Source of the DNA: WTFY01 sp965205685
Lineage (GTDB): Bacteria > Pseudomonadota > Gammaproteobacteria > UBA4575
Assembly (NCBI GenBank): GCA_965205685.1
Contig: OZ242174.1
Location: 496,001-560,000 of the forward strand
DNA length: 64,000 bases
Direction of reading: 5' to 3'
The notes below the pieces were generated by a model. It saw nothing but the letters and a program-made list of their open reading frames with translations. It had not been told where the DNA came from and did no database searches. The translations under genes were made by a program, and so were the position numbers. Of the stretch, positions 44,266 through 54,417 are shown piece by piece. Every line of letters starts with the position of its first letter. Positions within the stretch are counted from its first letter, which is position 1.

Positions 44266-45552
44266 TCAATTAGAGGAGCGCAACCGATTCTCTATATAAC
44301 TCTCATCGCGAAGCCGTCTTAGCCACAACTCGGTTTCTTCCTCGATTTTTCTTTGCCTGATTTGTGCCAGGGCTTTGGCGCGGATTGCTTCCTGGGTATT
44401 GTCATGTTTGCGCACGTCCAGCAACTGCACGATGTGCCAGCCAAACTGGGTTCGAAACGGCTCACTGATCTGCTTGGGTTCCAGATTGTCAACAACTCCC
44501 TTGAACTCAGGCACAAAAGTGCCTGAGACGGACCATCCCAGTTGCCCACCGTTGAAAGCGCTGCCCAGGTCCTCGGAGTACTCTTTGGCGAGTTCGCCAA
44601 AATCCTCGCCCGCCTCTACCCTGGACTTGATGCCTTTCAGTTTTGTCTCGGCAGCTTCGTCGGACAACAGGGCATTGGTGCGGATCAGGATATGGCGTGC
44701 CAGCACTTGGTCAACCATGGTTTCCTTTTGTATTTCTCGTAGGTCTAAAAGCTTGAAAATATGGAAACCTGAAGGACTCTGGATGATTTTGCTTATTTCA
44801 CCCGGGCTCATCTGGTTGATCTGCTGCAAGAAAATCTGCGGCAGTTGAGCCCTGTCTCTCCAACCCAGATCACCACCCTTGAGTGCATCCTGGGCATCGG
44901 AAGCAGCAATGGCGAGCTGGGTGAAATTGCTTCCGGATACGGCACGCTCGTACACTGAAGTAGCACGGTTTGCGGCATTTTCGATTTGATCCGGTTTCGG
45001 GCCCTCCGGGACTGCAATCAGTATATGTGCAACATGATATTCATGCTCTTTTTGCAACAACTCGCCTTCCGACCGATTGAGCAACTCTTCGATTTCGGTT
45101 TCTGATACCTGGATACTTTGATCAATGATGCGTTTGCGCAACTGCTCTATGATCATCTCATCCCTGATCTGATTCCTGAACACCGCATAATCCAATCCCT
45201 GTTGCAGCAGCGTATCGCGAAACTGCTCAAGGTTCATGTTGTTGCGTTTTGCCAGGCTGCGCATTGCCTGGTCCAGCGTGAGTACATCAATCTGTATCCC
45301 GCGGCGCTCGGCAAGCTGCAGTTGCAAGCGCTCTGTGATTAACCGTTGGAGTACTTGCTCAATGAGGACATCCCTGGGTGGGAGTGCGCTGCGGTTTTGG
45401 TTGAACTGGCGTACCAGGGCTTGTATGCGTTGGCGCAACTCACTTTCCATGACGACATCGTTTTCCACGATGGCCACAATTCGGTCAAGTGCATTTGCGC
45501 CGGCACCGGCAATCAACAGCACGGCACCAAGCATGTACGTGATGAGTTTCAT
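44266..45552 (-). CDS. surA: periplasmic chaperone / peptidyl-prolyl isomerase SurA
   Basis: Delivers outer-membrane proteins, including LptD, to the BAM complex. The 428-residue protein has a signal peptide (about 1-21), the SurA N-terminal chaperone domain (about 24-170, with VAIVENDVVMESEL), and two parvulin-type domains (about 170-280 and 285-390), each with the GGDLGW or GGQLGW motif. It lies between lptD and pdxA, the conserved order. Confidence 0.97.
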   Translation of the reverse strand: MKLITYMLGAVLLIAGAGANALDRIVAIVENDVVMESELRQRIQALVRQFNQNRSALPPRDVLIEQVLQRLITERLQLQLAERRGIQIDVLTLDQAMRSLAKRNNMNLEQFRDTLLQQGLDYAVFRNQIRDEMIIEQLRKRIIDQSIQVSETEIEELLNRSEGELLQKEHEYHVAHILIAVPEGPKPDQIENAANRATSVYERAVSGSNFTQLAIAASDAQDALKGGDLGWRDRAQLPQIFLQQINQMSPGEISKIIQSPSGFHIFKLLDLREIQKETMVDQVLARHILIRTNALLSDEAAETKLKGIKSRVEAGEDFGELAKEYSEDLGSAFNGGQLGWSVSGTFVPEFKGVVDNLEPKQISEPFRTQFGWHIVQLLDVRKHDNTQEAIRAKALAQIRQRKIEEETELWLRRLRDESYIENRLRSSN

Positions 45553-45593
45553 TCTGGTATCGAAGGTTTCAGCAGTGGTGGGATGAATTATTT

Positions 45594-47882
45594 TCAGTAA
45601 AAACCTAGATCGTCTTTGTCATCGTACCCGTGTACTCCGCGTTTCAGCAATTCACCCAAGGGTGAACCGATCTGTCCCAGGCCTTTCAGGACGAGCTGGA
45701 ATTCTATGCTGGTATTATAGTCCTCGTTTACATTTTGACTATAGCGTCTTCCTGCCAAACGAAGTTTCCAGCAACAGGTTTCGTACTCAAGCCCGGCAAG
45801 CAATTCCAGGTTGCGATTATTCTGCAGGTCATAATTCCAGCGCGTGACGGCACGCCAGTGATTATTCAAGGGCAACACCATGGAGACATCGGATTGTTCC
45901 AGGCTTTGTTGCCGGTTTGTAACCGGATCGAGTGGCTCTGTGCTTTTGTGCCGGTAACGGTAGGCCAGGTTCAGTAACCGATTATTTTCGTCGCGGTAGT
46001 GAAAGCGTATGGAGTTTCTCTGCGTACGATCATTACGGGTATCCATCAAGATCGAGCCGATTGCCTCCCAGTGTTCACTGAGTCCCAGCTTCAGTTCCGC
46101 AGCGACCTCCGAGGACGGGTTGCGCTCCTCTGACACACCCGGCTGCCCTGTTTTTCGATCACGGAAATAGAAAATGCGCCCGACACTGGCTCGCAACTTC
46201 TCCCTGCCAGTGGTCGTGTTCAGGATTCGCGAAGTCACGCCCACGCTCAGATGGTCTGCTTCCCCAATGCGGTCGTGGCCACTGAAACGTCTGTTGCGGA
46301 AAAGCTGCTCAAACCCGAATTCGTACTCCTTGGTGTCGAAAAGCGGGATTTCGGCCTGGTCGCGAAACGGAGTATGAAGGTAATAGATTCTGGGCTCTAG
46401 GCTTTGAATATTGGCAGAATTTTTCAGGTCCCTTTCAAATTTCAGTCCGGTATCCAGGTAAATACTGGGCACGCTGCGCGTTGGCTTGTCATCAAGTCCA
46501 TCTTTGCGATGCAGGTCATACCGGGTATGAGCCAGGCGGATGCCGGGGCGGACAAAATAGGCTGCATTCCCAAAAGGCCGTTCAACGGCAAGCTGCGAAT
46601 GAAGCCGCTCACCATCGATTTTGTCATCATGCTGGAAATGTACCCATTCGTTCTCGATGAAAAAGTCAAAGCCGCCCAGTGCAGACAGGTAATTCCCATT
46701 CACCTCAAGCTGTGGAAGTCGTTTGAACGGCTCTTCTTCGTTGCTCAAACTGGAATCTACCGCCTGGAAACCCTGCATGAAGGCCGTGAGTTCCCAATGT
46801 TGCCCTTGATAGCTCATGCGTCCAAACTGCTCGATGTACTGGGTACTGCTAAGGCCAAGACCATCACCGAGGTCCTCGAAGTACATCTTGTCGGAAGCCC
46901 TGTTGTACGAAAGCTCCAGTTCAATTCCCGGAGTCAGCGCTCCCAGGTATTCGATTGATGCCAGATAACGATCATCATCGAAGTCACGATCATCCAGGTA
47001 CTCCACGCCAAACTGGGCCAGTCCTGCACGATTGAGGTAACGGTAACTGGATTTAAGCTGCAATCCACGATCCGCGAGCAGACGGGGCGTAAGGATTGCG
47101 TCTTGGTTGGCAGCAATGTTCCAGTACCAGGGGATTTCGAGCGTTGGGCCAGAATCACTGGAATTGCCGAAGGTGGGAGCGAGAAATCCTGATTTTCGGG
47201 CATCGTCGATAGGGAATCGTATCCAGGGCGTGTAAAAAACAGGTATGCCCATGAATCGTGCTGTGACCTTTTTCCCGATCCCGTCACCGGAAGTCCTGTC
47301 TAGTTCAAGTGTACCGGCTGCAAGCTCCCATGAGTCGTCTCCCTCGGCGCAGGTTGTGTAGGTTGTATTTTCCAGGTAGGCAAAATCCCTGGAAGTCCGT
47401 TCGATGTGGTCTGCTCGGCCGCGTGCAAGCAACGGTTTGTATCGGTAAGCGATGGAATCCGATTTAAAGTAGCCGGTATCGAGGTTGAGCTGTGCTTTCG
47501 CACCTTCCATGACCCACTCCCCATCTTCAATGCGCACATCGCCATGCGCCTGTACTGTTTGGTCGTGTTCTTGGTAGTGCAGCAGGTCTGCATCCAGCAC
47601 CTGGGCTCCCCGCCTGATCTGCACTGCCCCCTGCAAGGTGACTGTGCCGCTTCCATCGCGTTCTATGCGATCGGCACTTATCTGGACGGGCGCATCAGGA
47701 TCTGGTGCGGAAACGGTTTCCGGATCCAGGGCCGTCTGGCAAACCAGATGTGTGGACTTCTGGTTTTCCTGGTCGGCGTTTTGGTCTACACGCTCGGCAG
47801 AGGCTTGTCCGATGGCCTGCACCACAAGGCATAGGCTGCCCAGGATGGACACACCTAGCTTGCTACTGATTGTTTTTGACAT
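45594..47882 (-). CDS. lptD: LPS-assembly protein LptD
   Basis: Outer-membrane beta barrel that inserts LPS with LptE. The 762-residue protein has a signal peptide (about 1-29), a periplasmic LptA-like domain (about 65-160), and a C-terminal barrel (about 220-762). Four cysteines at 48, 178, 703 and 704 match the spacing of the two inter-domain disulfides that E. coli LptD needs. It starts the lptD-surA-pdxA-orf-rsmA-apaG-apaH operon. Its presence shows that the organism has LPS. Confidence 0.95.
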   Translation of the reverse strand: MSKTISSKLGVSILGSLCLVVQAIGQASAERVDQNADQENQKSTHLVCQTALDPETVSAPDPDAPVQISADRIERDGSGTVTLQGAVQIRRGAQVLDADLLHYQEHDQTVQAHGDVRIEDGEWVMEGAKAQLNLDTGYFKSDSIAYRYKPLLARGRADHIERTSRDFAYLENTTYTTCAEGDDSWELAAGTLELDRTSGDGIGKKVTARFMGIPVFYTPWIRFPIDDARKSGFLAPTFGNSSDSGPTLEIPWYWNIAANQDAILTPRLLADRGLQLKSSYRYLNRAGLAQFGVEYLDDRDFDDDRYLASIEYLGALTPGIELELSYNRASDKMYFEDLGDGLGLSSTQYIEQFGRMSYQGQHWELTAFMQGFQAVDSSLSNEEEPFKRLPQLEVNGNYLSALGGFDFFIENEWVHFQHDDKIDGERLHSQLAVERPFGNAAYFVRPGIRLAHTRYDLHRKDGLDDKPTRSVPSIYLDTGLKFERDLKNSANIQSLEPRIYYLHTPFRDQAEIPLFDTKEYEFGFEQLFRNRRFSGHDRIGEADHLSVGVTSRILNTTTGREKLRASVGRIFYFRDRKTGQPGVSEERNPSSEVAAELKLGLSEHWEAIGSILMDTRNDRTQRNSIRFHYRDENNRLLNLAYRYRHKSTEPLDPVTNRQQSLEQSDVSMVLPLNNHWRAVTRWNYDLQNNRNLELLAGLEYETCCWKLRLAGRRYSQNVNEDYNTSIEFQLVLKGLGQIGSPLGELLKRGVHGYDDKDDLGFY

Positions 47883-48093
47883 GGGTGGTGGATGCGGAAA
47901 TAAGCATGTGATGGTAGCACGGGCGGAACTGGATTTTCAGGCGACCGGGGGATGTGCCACCCCGGGCAGGTCCCGGGGCGGAAACGGTTTTGGAGACTAC
48001 GGCTCAAGCCAGCAGGAAACGGCCAGGTCATGCACAGCAGCTTATCCCTGGGCACGAGTGCGCCTTGGCAGTGGGGACAGCGTCCCGCCGGAA
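47883..48093. other. gap between hppA and lptD
   Basis: Both flanking genes are on the minus strand, so this 211-base gap would hold the lptD promoter and the hppA end. I see no strong terminator hairpin and no gene. In many relatives amgK-murU begin here, divergent from lptD; they are not here but at 59-61 kb. Confidence 0.4.
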
Positions 48094-50100
48094 TTATCGC
48101 AAGAGTGGTGCAATGACGAGGCTCACGATGGCCATCACATTGATCAGGATGTTCATCGATGGGCCGGAAGTATCCTTCAGCGGATCACCTACCGTGTCGC
48201 CGACGACCAGCGCCTTGTGGACATCGGATCCCTTGCCGCCAAGATTTCCTTTTTCGACATACTTTTTCGCATTGTCCCAGGCGCCACCGGCATTGGTCAT
48301 GGTCAGCGCTAGCAGGACACAGCCCAGCAGAGAACCCCCAAGCATCCCGCCTAGCGTCTTTGCGCCAAAACCGAAGCCGACGACCACCGGCGCGATCACG
48401 GCCAACAAGCCCGGGGTTACCATGCGTTTCAGCGCTGCCGTGGTTGCAATATCCACGCAACGAACCGTGTCAGGCTTGGCCTTGCCATCCAGCAGTCCGG
48501 GGATCTCACGAAACTGTCGACGGATTTCCTTGATCATGTCGAAAGCAGCATCTCCGACAGCCGTGATGGTCAGGGATGCCACAATAAAGGGAAACACCCC
48601 GCCAATGAATAATCCAATCAAGACCTGGGGATCGCTCAGATCCAGGGTTATGGGTTCTTTTCCGTGGCTGACCTCGGCCAGGAAGGCGGTGATGATTGCC
48701 AGTGCCGCCAGCGTGGCTGCACCGATCGCAAATCCTTTGCCTATGGCTGCGGTGGTATTGCCCACCTCGTCCAGTTCGTCGGTGATTTTTCGTACATCAT
48801 CTCCAAGCTCAGCCATCTCTGCGATGCCACCTGCATTGTCGGCGACAGGGCCGTAGGCATCTATGGCCATCGTGATACCGACGGTTGCCAGCATGCCTAC
48901 AGCGGCAATGCCGACCCCGTACAAGTCAGCAAACTGGTTCGCAAAGAATATGATTGCGGCAAGGCTCAGCACGGGTACAACTACGGATTGTGTACCGGTT
49001 GCCAAACCCGCAATGATGACCGTTGCAGGGCCAGTTTCACCGCCGGTGGCAATCTTCCGCACCGGTGCGGCCCCGGTATAATATTCGGTGACCAGGCCAA
49101 TAATGATCCCGCCGACGGCGCCGGCGAGCACGGAAGCCCACACACCGGTGTCAACTCCAAGCGCATGTACAACCCAATAGGCCGCGGCAATAAAGATCAC
49201 TGCGGCGGAAAAAGTCCCGATCCGAAGAGCCGTTGCAGGAGATTTGCGGGCAGCTACCTTGACCAGCAAAATTCCCAGAATTGAACAGATGATGCCGGTC
49301 GAAGCCAGACCCAAAGGTAAGAACATCAGAGCCTGTCTCTCGCCCAAACGTTCAATCACGGCCGGCGCCAGGGTTGCAGAGATTGCCACAGTGGCAATGA
49401 TCGAGCCGCAGTAGGACTCAAAGATATCCGACCCCATGCCGGCAACATCTCCGACGTTGTCCCCCACATTGTCTGCAATCACCCCGGGATTGCGCGGGTC
49501 ATCCTCGGGGATACCCGCTTCGATCTTGCCGACCAGGTCTGCGCCCACGTCCGCGCTCTTGGTGTAGATTCCTCCGCCGACACGGGAGAAAAGGGCGACA
49601 ACCGATGCGCCCATGCCAAAGCCATGGATGACATTTGCCGTAGCGGGATCCCTCCCAAAAGCCAGATACAGGGCGCCAAGTCCCAGCAGGCCCATGGCCG
49701 CCACGGTGAGCCCCATGATAGAACCTCCCATGAAGGCTACATTCAGTGCAGCGTCCCGTCCTTTTTCGTGTGCCGCCACGGTCGTGCGAACGTTGGCACG
49801 GGTCGCAGTGTACATACCGATATAGCCGGCTGCCGATGAACACAGTGCACCCACAATAAACGAGATCGCAGTATTCGAGCCCAGATCAGAGAACCAGATG
49901 AGGACCGCGACCAGTGCGGCAAAGGCAAACAGAATCGAATACTCGCGCCGCATAAAGGCCATTGCACCGGTATGAATGGCGTCTGAAATCTCGACAACAG
50001 TGCTGCTGCCCTGGGGGTAGCGCAGTACCGACCGGTAAATCCATAACGCAACGACAAGGCCCAGGATACCCAGCGTGACGGGCAGATGGTGAATGGTCAT
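48094..50100 (-). CDS. hppA: membrane-bound ion-translocating pyrophosphatase
   Basis: Couples pyrophosphate hydrolysis to H+ or Na+ export across the inner membrane. The 668-residue protein has about 16 membrane helices and the pyrophosphate-binding sequences DVGADLVGK (near residue 184) and DNVGDNVGDVAG (near 206). The segment GNTTAAIGKG near 446-455 has Ala where K+-independent enzymes have Lys (TTKA), so it belongs to the K+-dependent type, which includes both H+ and Na+ pumps. AGGGAG precedes the ATG. It is divergent from mrdA with 290 bases between. Confidence 0.96.
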   Translation of the reverse strand: MTIHHLPVTLGILGLVVALWIYRSVLRYPQGSSTVVEISDAIHTGAMAFMRREYSILFAFAALVAVLIWFSDLGSNTAISFIVGALCSSAAGYIGMYTATRANVRTTVAAHEKGRDAALNVAFMGGSIMGLTVAAMGLLGLGALYLAFGRDPATANVIHGFGMGASVVALFSRVGGGIYTKSADVGADLVGKIEAGIPEDDPRNPGVIADNVGDNVGDVAGMGSDIFESYCGSIIATVAISATLAPAVIERLGERQALMFLPLGLASTGIICSILGILLVKVAARKSPATALRIGTFSAAVIFIAAAYWVVHALGVDTGVWASVLAGAVGGIIIGLVTEYYTGAAPVRKIATGGETGPATVIIAGLATGTQSVVVPVLSLAAIIFFANQFADLYGVGIAAVGMLATVGITMAIDAYGPVADNAGGIAEMAELGDDVRKITDELDEVGNTTAAIGKGFAIGAATLAALAIITAFLAEVSHGKEPITLDLSDPQVLIGLFIGGVFPFIVASLTITAVGDAAFDMIKEIRRQFREIPGLLDGKAKPDTVRCVDIATTAALKRMVTPGLLAVIAPVVVGFGFGAKTLGGMLGGSLLGCVLLALTMTNAGGAWDNAKKYVEKGNLGGKGSDVHKALVVGDTVGDPLKDTSGPSMNILINVMAIVSLVIAPLLR

Positions 50101-50390
50101 GAAAATTTCTCCCTATCGAGATGCCAAAATTGTTCCCTGTGGCCGAAGAAGTAGACGGTATCCAGATGAATGAAAGTCAGTCCTCGCAGACCGGAATCGG
50201 GGTATTGTACTTGAATACCGGTCTTCGCCAACATGTGGTCGTGCACAATTCCCTGATTCGAACACCCGTGGTTCCTGATAAATGCCGAAACAGCCCACGG
50301 GAAAACCGCACGGAAAGAGTGTATCCGTACAGATACGGGGTGTATATTTGATACCATCACCGAGTCGCACACTGGATTGTATAGTCGAAA

Positions 50391-52277
50391 TTGGCCGCAC
50401 GCGATTTTTTTAAAGATATTCGGCTGGAAAAACGCTATTTCAGGACACGGATCTATCTCGTGGCCCTGCTCGTCCTGCTGTGCATATTGATCCTGGCCCT
50501 GCGCTTGTTTTATCTGCAGGTCAGCAGCCATGATCACTACGCAACCTTGTCCCATGAAAACCGCATGAAAATCGTGCCGGTACCTCCCACCCGAGGGCTT
50601 GTCTATGACCGGAATATGAACTTGCTGGCCGCCAACAAGCCCAGCTACCAGATCAGGGTTACCCCGGTAGAAGTAGATGACATGGAACGGGTGATCTCGC
50701 AGCTTGGCAGGCTTATCGATCTCGAGGAGCATCACCTCAAGAAATTTCATGGCGACCTGAAGCGAAAACAGTCATTTGAATCCATCCCGCTCAAGGTAAA
50801 TCTGAGCGAAGAAGAAGTGGCACGTTTTTCGGTCAACCGTCATCGGTTTCCAGGTATCGAAATAACCGCGCATGCCAGCCGCTACTACCCGATGGCAGGG
50901 GTGAACGCCCATGCTTTGGGGTACGTGGGGCGTATCAACGCCGACGAAATGCAGAAGCTGGATAGAAAGGACTACAGCGGGACCACCTATATCGGGAAGG
51001 TGGGTGTGGAGAAATTCTATGAACAGGCCCTGCATGGCACCGTGGGCTACCAGCATATCGAAATCAATGCGCAGGGGCGCAGGCTCCGGGTACTGGAGAG
51101 CATTCCACCCGAGCCGGGCAAAGACGTCATGTTGACCCTGGACGCACAGCTACAGGAAGTTGCGCTGCAGGCCCTTGGAGAACGGAGGGGTTCTGTCGTG
51201 GCCATGGAGCCGGAAACCGGCGAAATACTGGCTTTTGTCAGCACGCCCACGTATGACCCCAACCAGTTCGTGAACGGTATCAGCAGCATGCAGTATGCAC
51301 AGTTGCGTGATGATCCGGATCAGCCGCTGTTCAATCGAGCCTTGTCCGGTCTGTACCCGCCGGGCTCGACCATCAAGCCGATGGTCGCTCTGGCCGGGCT
51401 GCACTATGGGGTAACCCGGGTGGGCGATACCATGTGGGCAGGCCCGTACTATCAGTTGCCCGGCAGTCAGCACAAGTACCGAGACTGGAAAAAGGAAGGG
51501 CATGGCAGGGTGGACATGCCCAAGGCCATCACCCAGTCCTGCGATGTCTATTTCTATACGCTGGCATACGAGCTCGGGATTGACCGCATAGCCGAGGTCC
51601 TTGCGCAATTCAATTTTGGCAGCAGGACAGGGCTCGATACCTGGGGTGAGGCCAAAGGCATCCTGCCTTCACAGGAATGGAAACGAAAGGCGCACGGACA
51701 GCCTTGGTATCCCGGTGAAACGGTCATCACAGGCATAGGCCAGGGATACTTGTCAGCCACTCCGCTACAGCTTGCCCTTGCAACCAGTGTTTTGGCGACG
51801 CGCGGGCAAGGGGTACAGCCAAAATTTTTGCGGAAATTTTTACCGGCGAGCCGTGCATCTGGGGATGGCACAGGCGAGCATCCGGTATCTGCTCAGCGCT
51901 CTGTCGATATCGCCGATGCACTTCACTGGGATCGGATTGTTGAAGCGATGGAAGATTCCGTGCACGAGCCGAACGGGACTGCGTATGCAATGGGAAAGGA
52001 TGCCGGGTACAGGATTGCCGGCAAGACCGGAACCGCTCAGGTGTTCAGCCTGAAAAAGGACGGAGAGTATCGGGAGTACGTTGAGGAGGAAATCGACGAG
52101 AAACTCCGCGATCATGCCCTGTTTATTGCATTTGCCCCTGCAGACAAGCCAAAAATTGCAATTGCAGTGGTTGTGGAAAATGGTGGTGGCGGCGGCACTG
52201 CAGCCGCTCCGGTAGCAAAAGCCGTCTTGGATCATTACCTGCTTGGGAATGAGTACGCGCAGCAGGATGCCTCATGA
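50391..52277 (+). CDS. mrdA: penicillin-binding protein 2 (peptidoglycan DD-transpeptidase)
   Basis: Elongasome transpeptidase. The 628-residue protein has a short cytosolic tail, one membrane span (about 22-42), a pedestal domain with PPTRGLVYDRN, and the transpeptidase domain: nucleophile Ser326 in PPGSTIKP, SCDVYFY (SxD/N motif) and KTGTAQVF. The start is TTG 50391; an in-frame TAG at 50382 rules out a longer form, and no ATG gives the right N-terminus. mre genes are not upstream. rodA follows. Confidence 0.95.
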   Translation: MAARDFFKDIRLEKRYFRTRIYLVALLVLLCILILALRLFYLQVSSHDHYATLSHENRMKIVPVPPTRGLVYDRNMNLLAANKPSYQIRVTPVEVDDMERVISQLGRLIDLEEHHLKKFHGDLKRKQSFESIPLKVNLSEEEVARFSVNRHRFPGIEITAHASRYYPMAGVNAHALGYVGRINADEMQKLDRKDYSGTTYIGKVGVEKFYEQALHGTVGYQHIEINAQGRRLRVLESIPPEPGKDVMLTLDAQLQEVALQALGERRGSVVAMEPETGEILAFVSTPTYDPNQFVNGISSMQYAQLRDDPDQPLFNRALSGLYPPGSTIKPMVALAGLHYGVTRVGDTMWAGPYYQLPGSQHKYRDWKKEGHGRVDMPKAITQSCDVYFYTLAYELGIDRIAEVLAQFNFGSRTGLDTWGEAKGILPSQEWKRKAHGQPWYPGETVITGIGQGYLSATPLQLALATSVLATRGQGVQPKFLRKFLPASRASGDGTGEHPVSAQRSVDIADALHWDRIVEAMEDSVHEPNGTAYAMGKDAGYRIAGKTGTAQVFSLKKDGEYREYVEEEIDEKLRDHALFIAFAPADKPKIAIAVVVENGGGGGTAAAPVAKAVLDHYLLGNEYAQQDAS

Positions 52278-52299
52278 TTTCTATCAGCAGACACACAGC

Positions 52300-53409
52300 A
52301 TGGCAACACTCAGCCCGATAACGAAACACCCAGCACGACCATTGCTCAATCTCGACCCCATTTTAATGGGTGGTGTGATCATACTTTGCGGGGCAGGCCT
52401 GGCCGTACTCTACAGTGCTGCAGACAATGACGTAGGCGTTGTCCTGCACCAGTCTGTCCATTTCGTGATCGGTTTTCTGGTGCTGCTTTTCCTGGCACAG
52501 ATCCCGAGCAAGCAACTGTTCAAATGGTCACCATGGCTGTATCTGGGAGGCTTGGCATTGCTGGTCATGGTGTTGTTCGTGGGTTACAGCGGCAAGGGAG
52601 CGCAGCGCTGGCTGGACCTGGGTGTTATCCGTTTCCAGCCATCTGAACTCATGAAGATACTTCTTCCCATGATGATCGCCTGGTACCTCAGCGACAAGCA
52701 TGTGCCGCCTTCCTTGCGGTATATCGTCGTGGCACTGCTCATGATTGCAGCGCCGGTCTGGCTTATCTTTCTGCAGCCCGATCTGGGTACGGCACTTCTG
52801 GTATTAAGTCTCGGTTTTTTCGTCATTTTTCTGGCCGGGATTACGTGGCGGCTGCTGGCAGTTTCGGGGGGTCTGATTCTGGCCAGCGTGCCGGCTTTTT
52901 GGTTCTATCTGCGCGATTATCAGCAGCAGCGAATCATTACCCTGCTGAATCCTGAAAGTGATCCGCTGGGTGCCGGATACCACATCATTCAATCCAAGAT
53001 AGCACTGGGCTCCGGTGGCCTGTATGGCAAGGGCTGGCTGAATGGAACACAGTCCCAGCTTGATTTCCTACCGGAACGCTCCACTGATTTTGTGTTTGCA
53101 GTGTTTGGTGAGGAATTTGGCTTTTTGGGGACTGTACTGCTGTTGTTTGTCTACGGGTTTGTTGTGATGCGCGGTCTGAGTATTGCATCTTATGCAGAGG
53201 ATACTTACTCTAGGCTGCTTGCTGGCAGCCTGAGCTTATCCTTTTTTGTTTATTTTGTAGTGAATATCGGTATGGTGAGCGGGTTGTTGCCAATCGTGGG
53301 TGTTCCCTTGCCATTGATCAGCTACGGAGGGACCTCGATGGTCACCATTTTGGCAGCCTTTGGAATACTGATGTCCATCCATTCAAGTCAAAACATGTTT
53401 ACGTCCTGA
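52300..53409 (+). CDS. rodA: peptidoglycan glycosyltransferase RodA
   Basis: SEDS-family polymerase that works with PBP2 in cell elongation. The 369-residue protein has about ten hydrophobic helices, GAQRWLDLGVIRFQPSEL (SEDS signature), LPERSTDFVFAV with the catalytic Asp, and PLPLISYGGTS near the C-terminus. ATG 52300 puts 17 residues before LDP, as in E. coli; upstream in-frame starts overlap mrdA. It forms the classic mrdA-mrdB pair. Confidence 0.95.
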   Translation: MATLSPITKHPARPLLNLDPILMGGVIILCGAGLAVLYSAADNDVGVVLHQSVHFVIGFLVLLFLAQIPSKQLFKWSPWLYLGGLALLVMVLFVGYSGKGAQRWLDLGVIRFQPSELMKILLPMMIAWYLSDKHVPPSLRYIVVALLMIAAPVWLIFLQPDLGTALLVLSLGFFVIFLAGITWRLLAVSGGLILASVPAFWFYLRDYQQQRIITLLNPESDPLGAGYHIIQSKIALGSGGLYGKGWLNGTQSQLDFLPERSTDFVFAVFGEEFGFLGTVLLLFVYGFVVMRGLSIASYAEDTYSRLLAGSLSLSFFVYFVVNIGMVSGLLPIVGVPLPLISYGGTSMVTILAAFGILMSIHSSQNMFTS

Positions 53410-53412
53410 GCC

Positions 53413-54417
53413 ATGAAGAAATTACTGGCAGCTGTGTTTGTCCTGTGCATTTTTGCAGTCAACCAGGGGGTTGCGAGCGAAAGCTATCTGGACCTTGCTG
53501 AAGTCAGGAGCTTCATAGACGACTTTTCAGAGCGATACCAGTACCCGAAATCCTCTTTGACTGCCCTTATCGGGAATGTGGAAAAACAGGTACAGGTGCT
53601 GGACGCCATCCAACGCCCGGCAGAGAAGAAAAAGAACTGGCGCGAGTACAGGGAGATATTCATTACCCCAAAGCGGATCAATGAAGGTTTGCAATTCTGG
53701 GCCCAGAATGCTGTTATTTTGGAGGCTGCGGAGAGGCAGTTTGGCATTCCACCCGAAATTGTAGTTGCCATCATCGGGGTCGAGTCATTCTATGGACGAT
53801 ACAAGGGCAGATATCCGGTACTTGATTCGCTCGTCACGCTTGGATTTGAGTATGAACCGCGGAAGAAGTTTTTCCGCAGCGAGCTGGAACATTTTCTCCT
53901 GCTGACAAAAGAAGAGGCACTGGACCCTTCCGTGATCAAGGGCTCCTACGCGGGAGCCATGGGCAAGAGTCAGTTTATTTCCAGCAGTTACCGGAGATAC
54001 GCGGTTGATTTTGACGAAAACGGCAAGCGGGATTTGTGGGAGAGCAATGCGGATGCCATCGGCAGCGTGGCCAACTACCTGAAGGAACATGGATGGCAGA
54101 TGGGTCAACCTGTCACTTTCCCAGTCACGGTGAAGGGGGATCGGTACAAGGCGCTTTTGAAGAAGGGACTCAAGCCAGCTGCTTCGATTTTCGAGTTGTC
54201 GCAATATGGCGTCAAGCCGCACGACGATTTGCCTGTAAAGGAGGGTGAGGTCGCGCTGCTGGAGTTCAAAAAGGACAGCTCCACTGAATACTGGGTCGGG
54301 CTGAACAACTTTTATGTTATCACCCGCTACAACCACAGTTCCATGTACGCAATGGCTGTGTACCAATTAAGCCAACAGGTCAAACAGGATTTCAAAGACT
54401 ACGTTGCTCAGAACTGA
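53413..54417 (+). CDS. mltB: lytic murein transglycosylase B
   Basis: Cleaves the glycan strand, forming 1,6-anhydroMurNAc. The 334-residue protein has the catalytic Glu124 in GVESFYGR, SYAGAMGKSQFISSSYRRYAVD and NFYVITRYNHSSMYAMAV. The N-terminus is a normal signal peptide (about 1-22) without a lipobox, so unlike E. coli MltB it may be soluble in the periplasm. It starts three bases after rodA and overlaps rlpA. Confidence 0.94.
   Translation: MKKLLAAVFVLCIFAVNQGVASESYLDLAEVRSFIDDFSERYQYPKSSLTALIGNVEKQVQVLDAIQRPAEKKKNWREYREIFITPKRINEGLQFWAQNAVILEAAERQFGIPPEIVVAIIGVESFYGRYKGRYPVLDSLVTLGFEYEPRKKFFRSELEHFLLLTKEEALDPSVIKGSYAGAMGKSQFISSSYRRYAVDFDENGKRDLWESNADAIGSVANYLKEHGWQMGQPVTFPVTVKGDRYKALLKKGLKPAASIFELSQYGVKPHDDLPVKEGEVALLEFKKDSSTEYWVGLNNFYVITRYNHSSMYAMAVYQLSQQVKQDFKDYVAQN

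Noticed and set aside
47638..48312. Plus-strand ORFs spanning the lptD-hppA gap
   Set aside because: They run antisense into both neighbours without domain resemblance or ribosome binding site.
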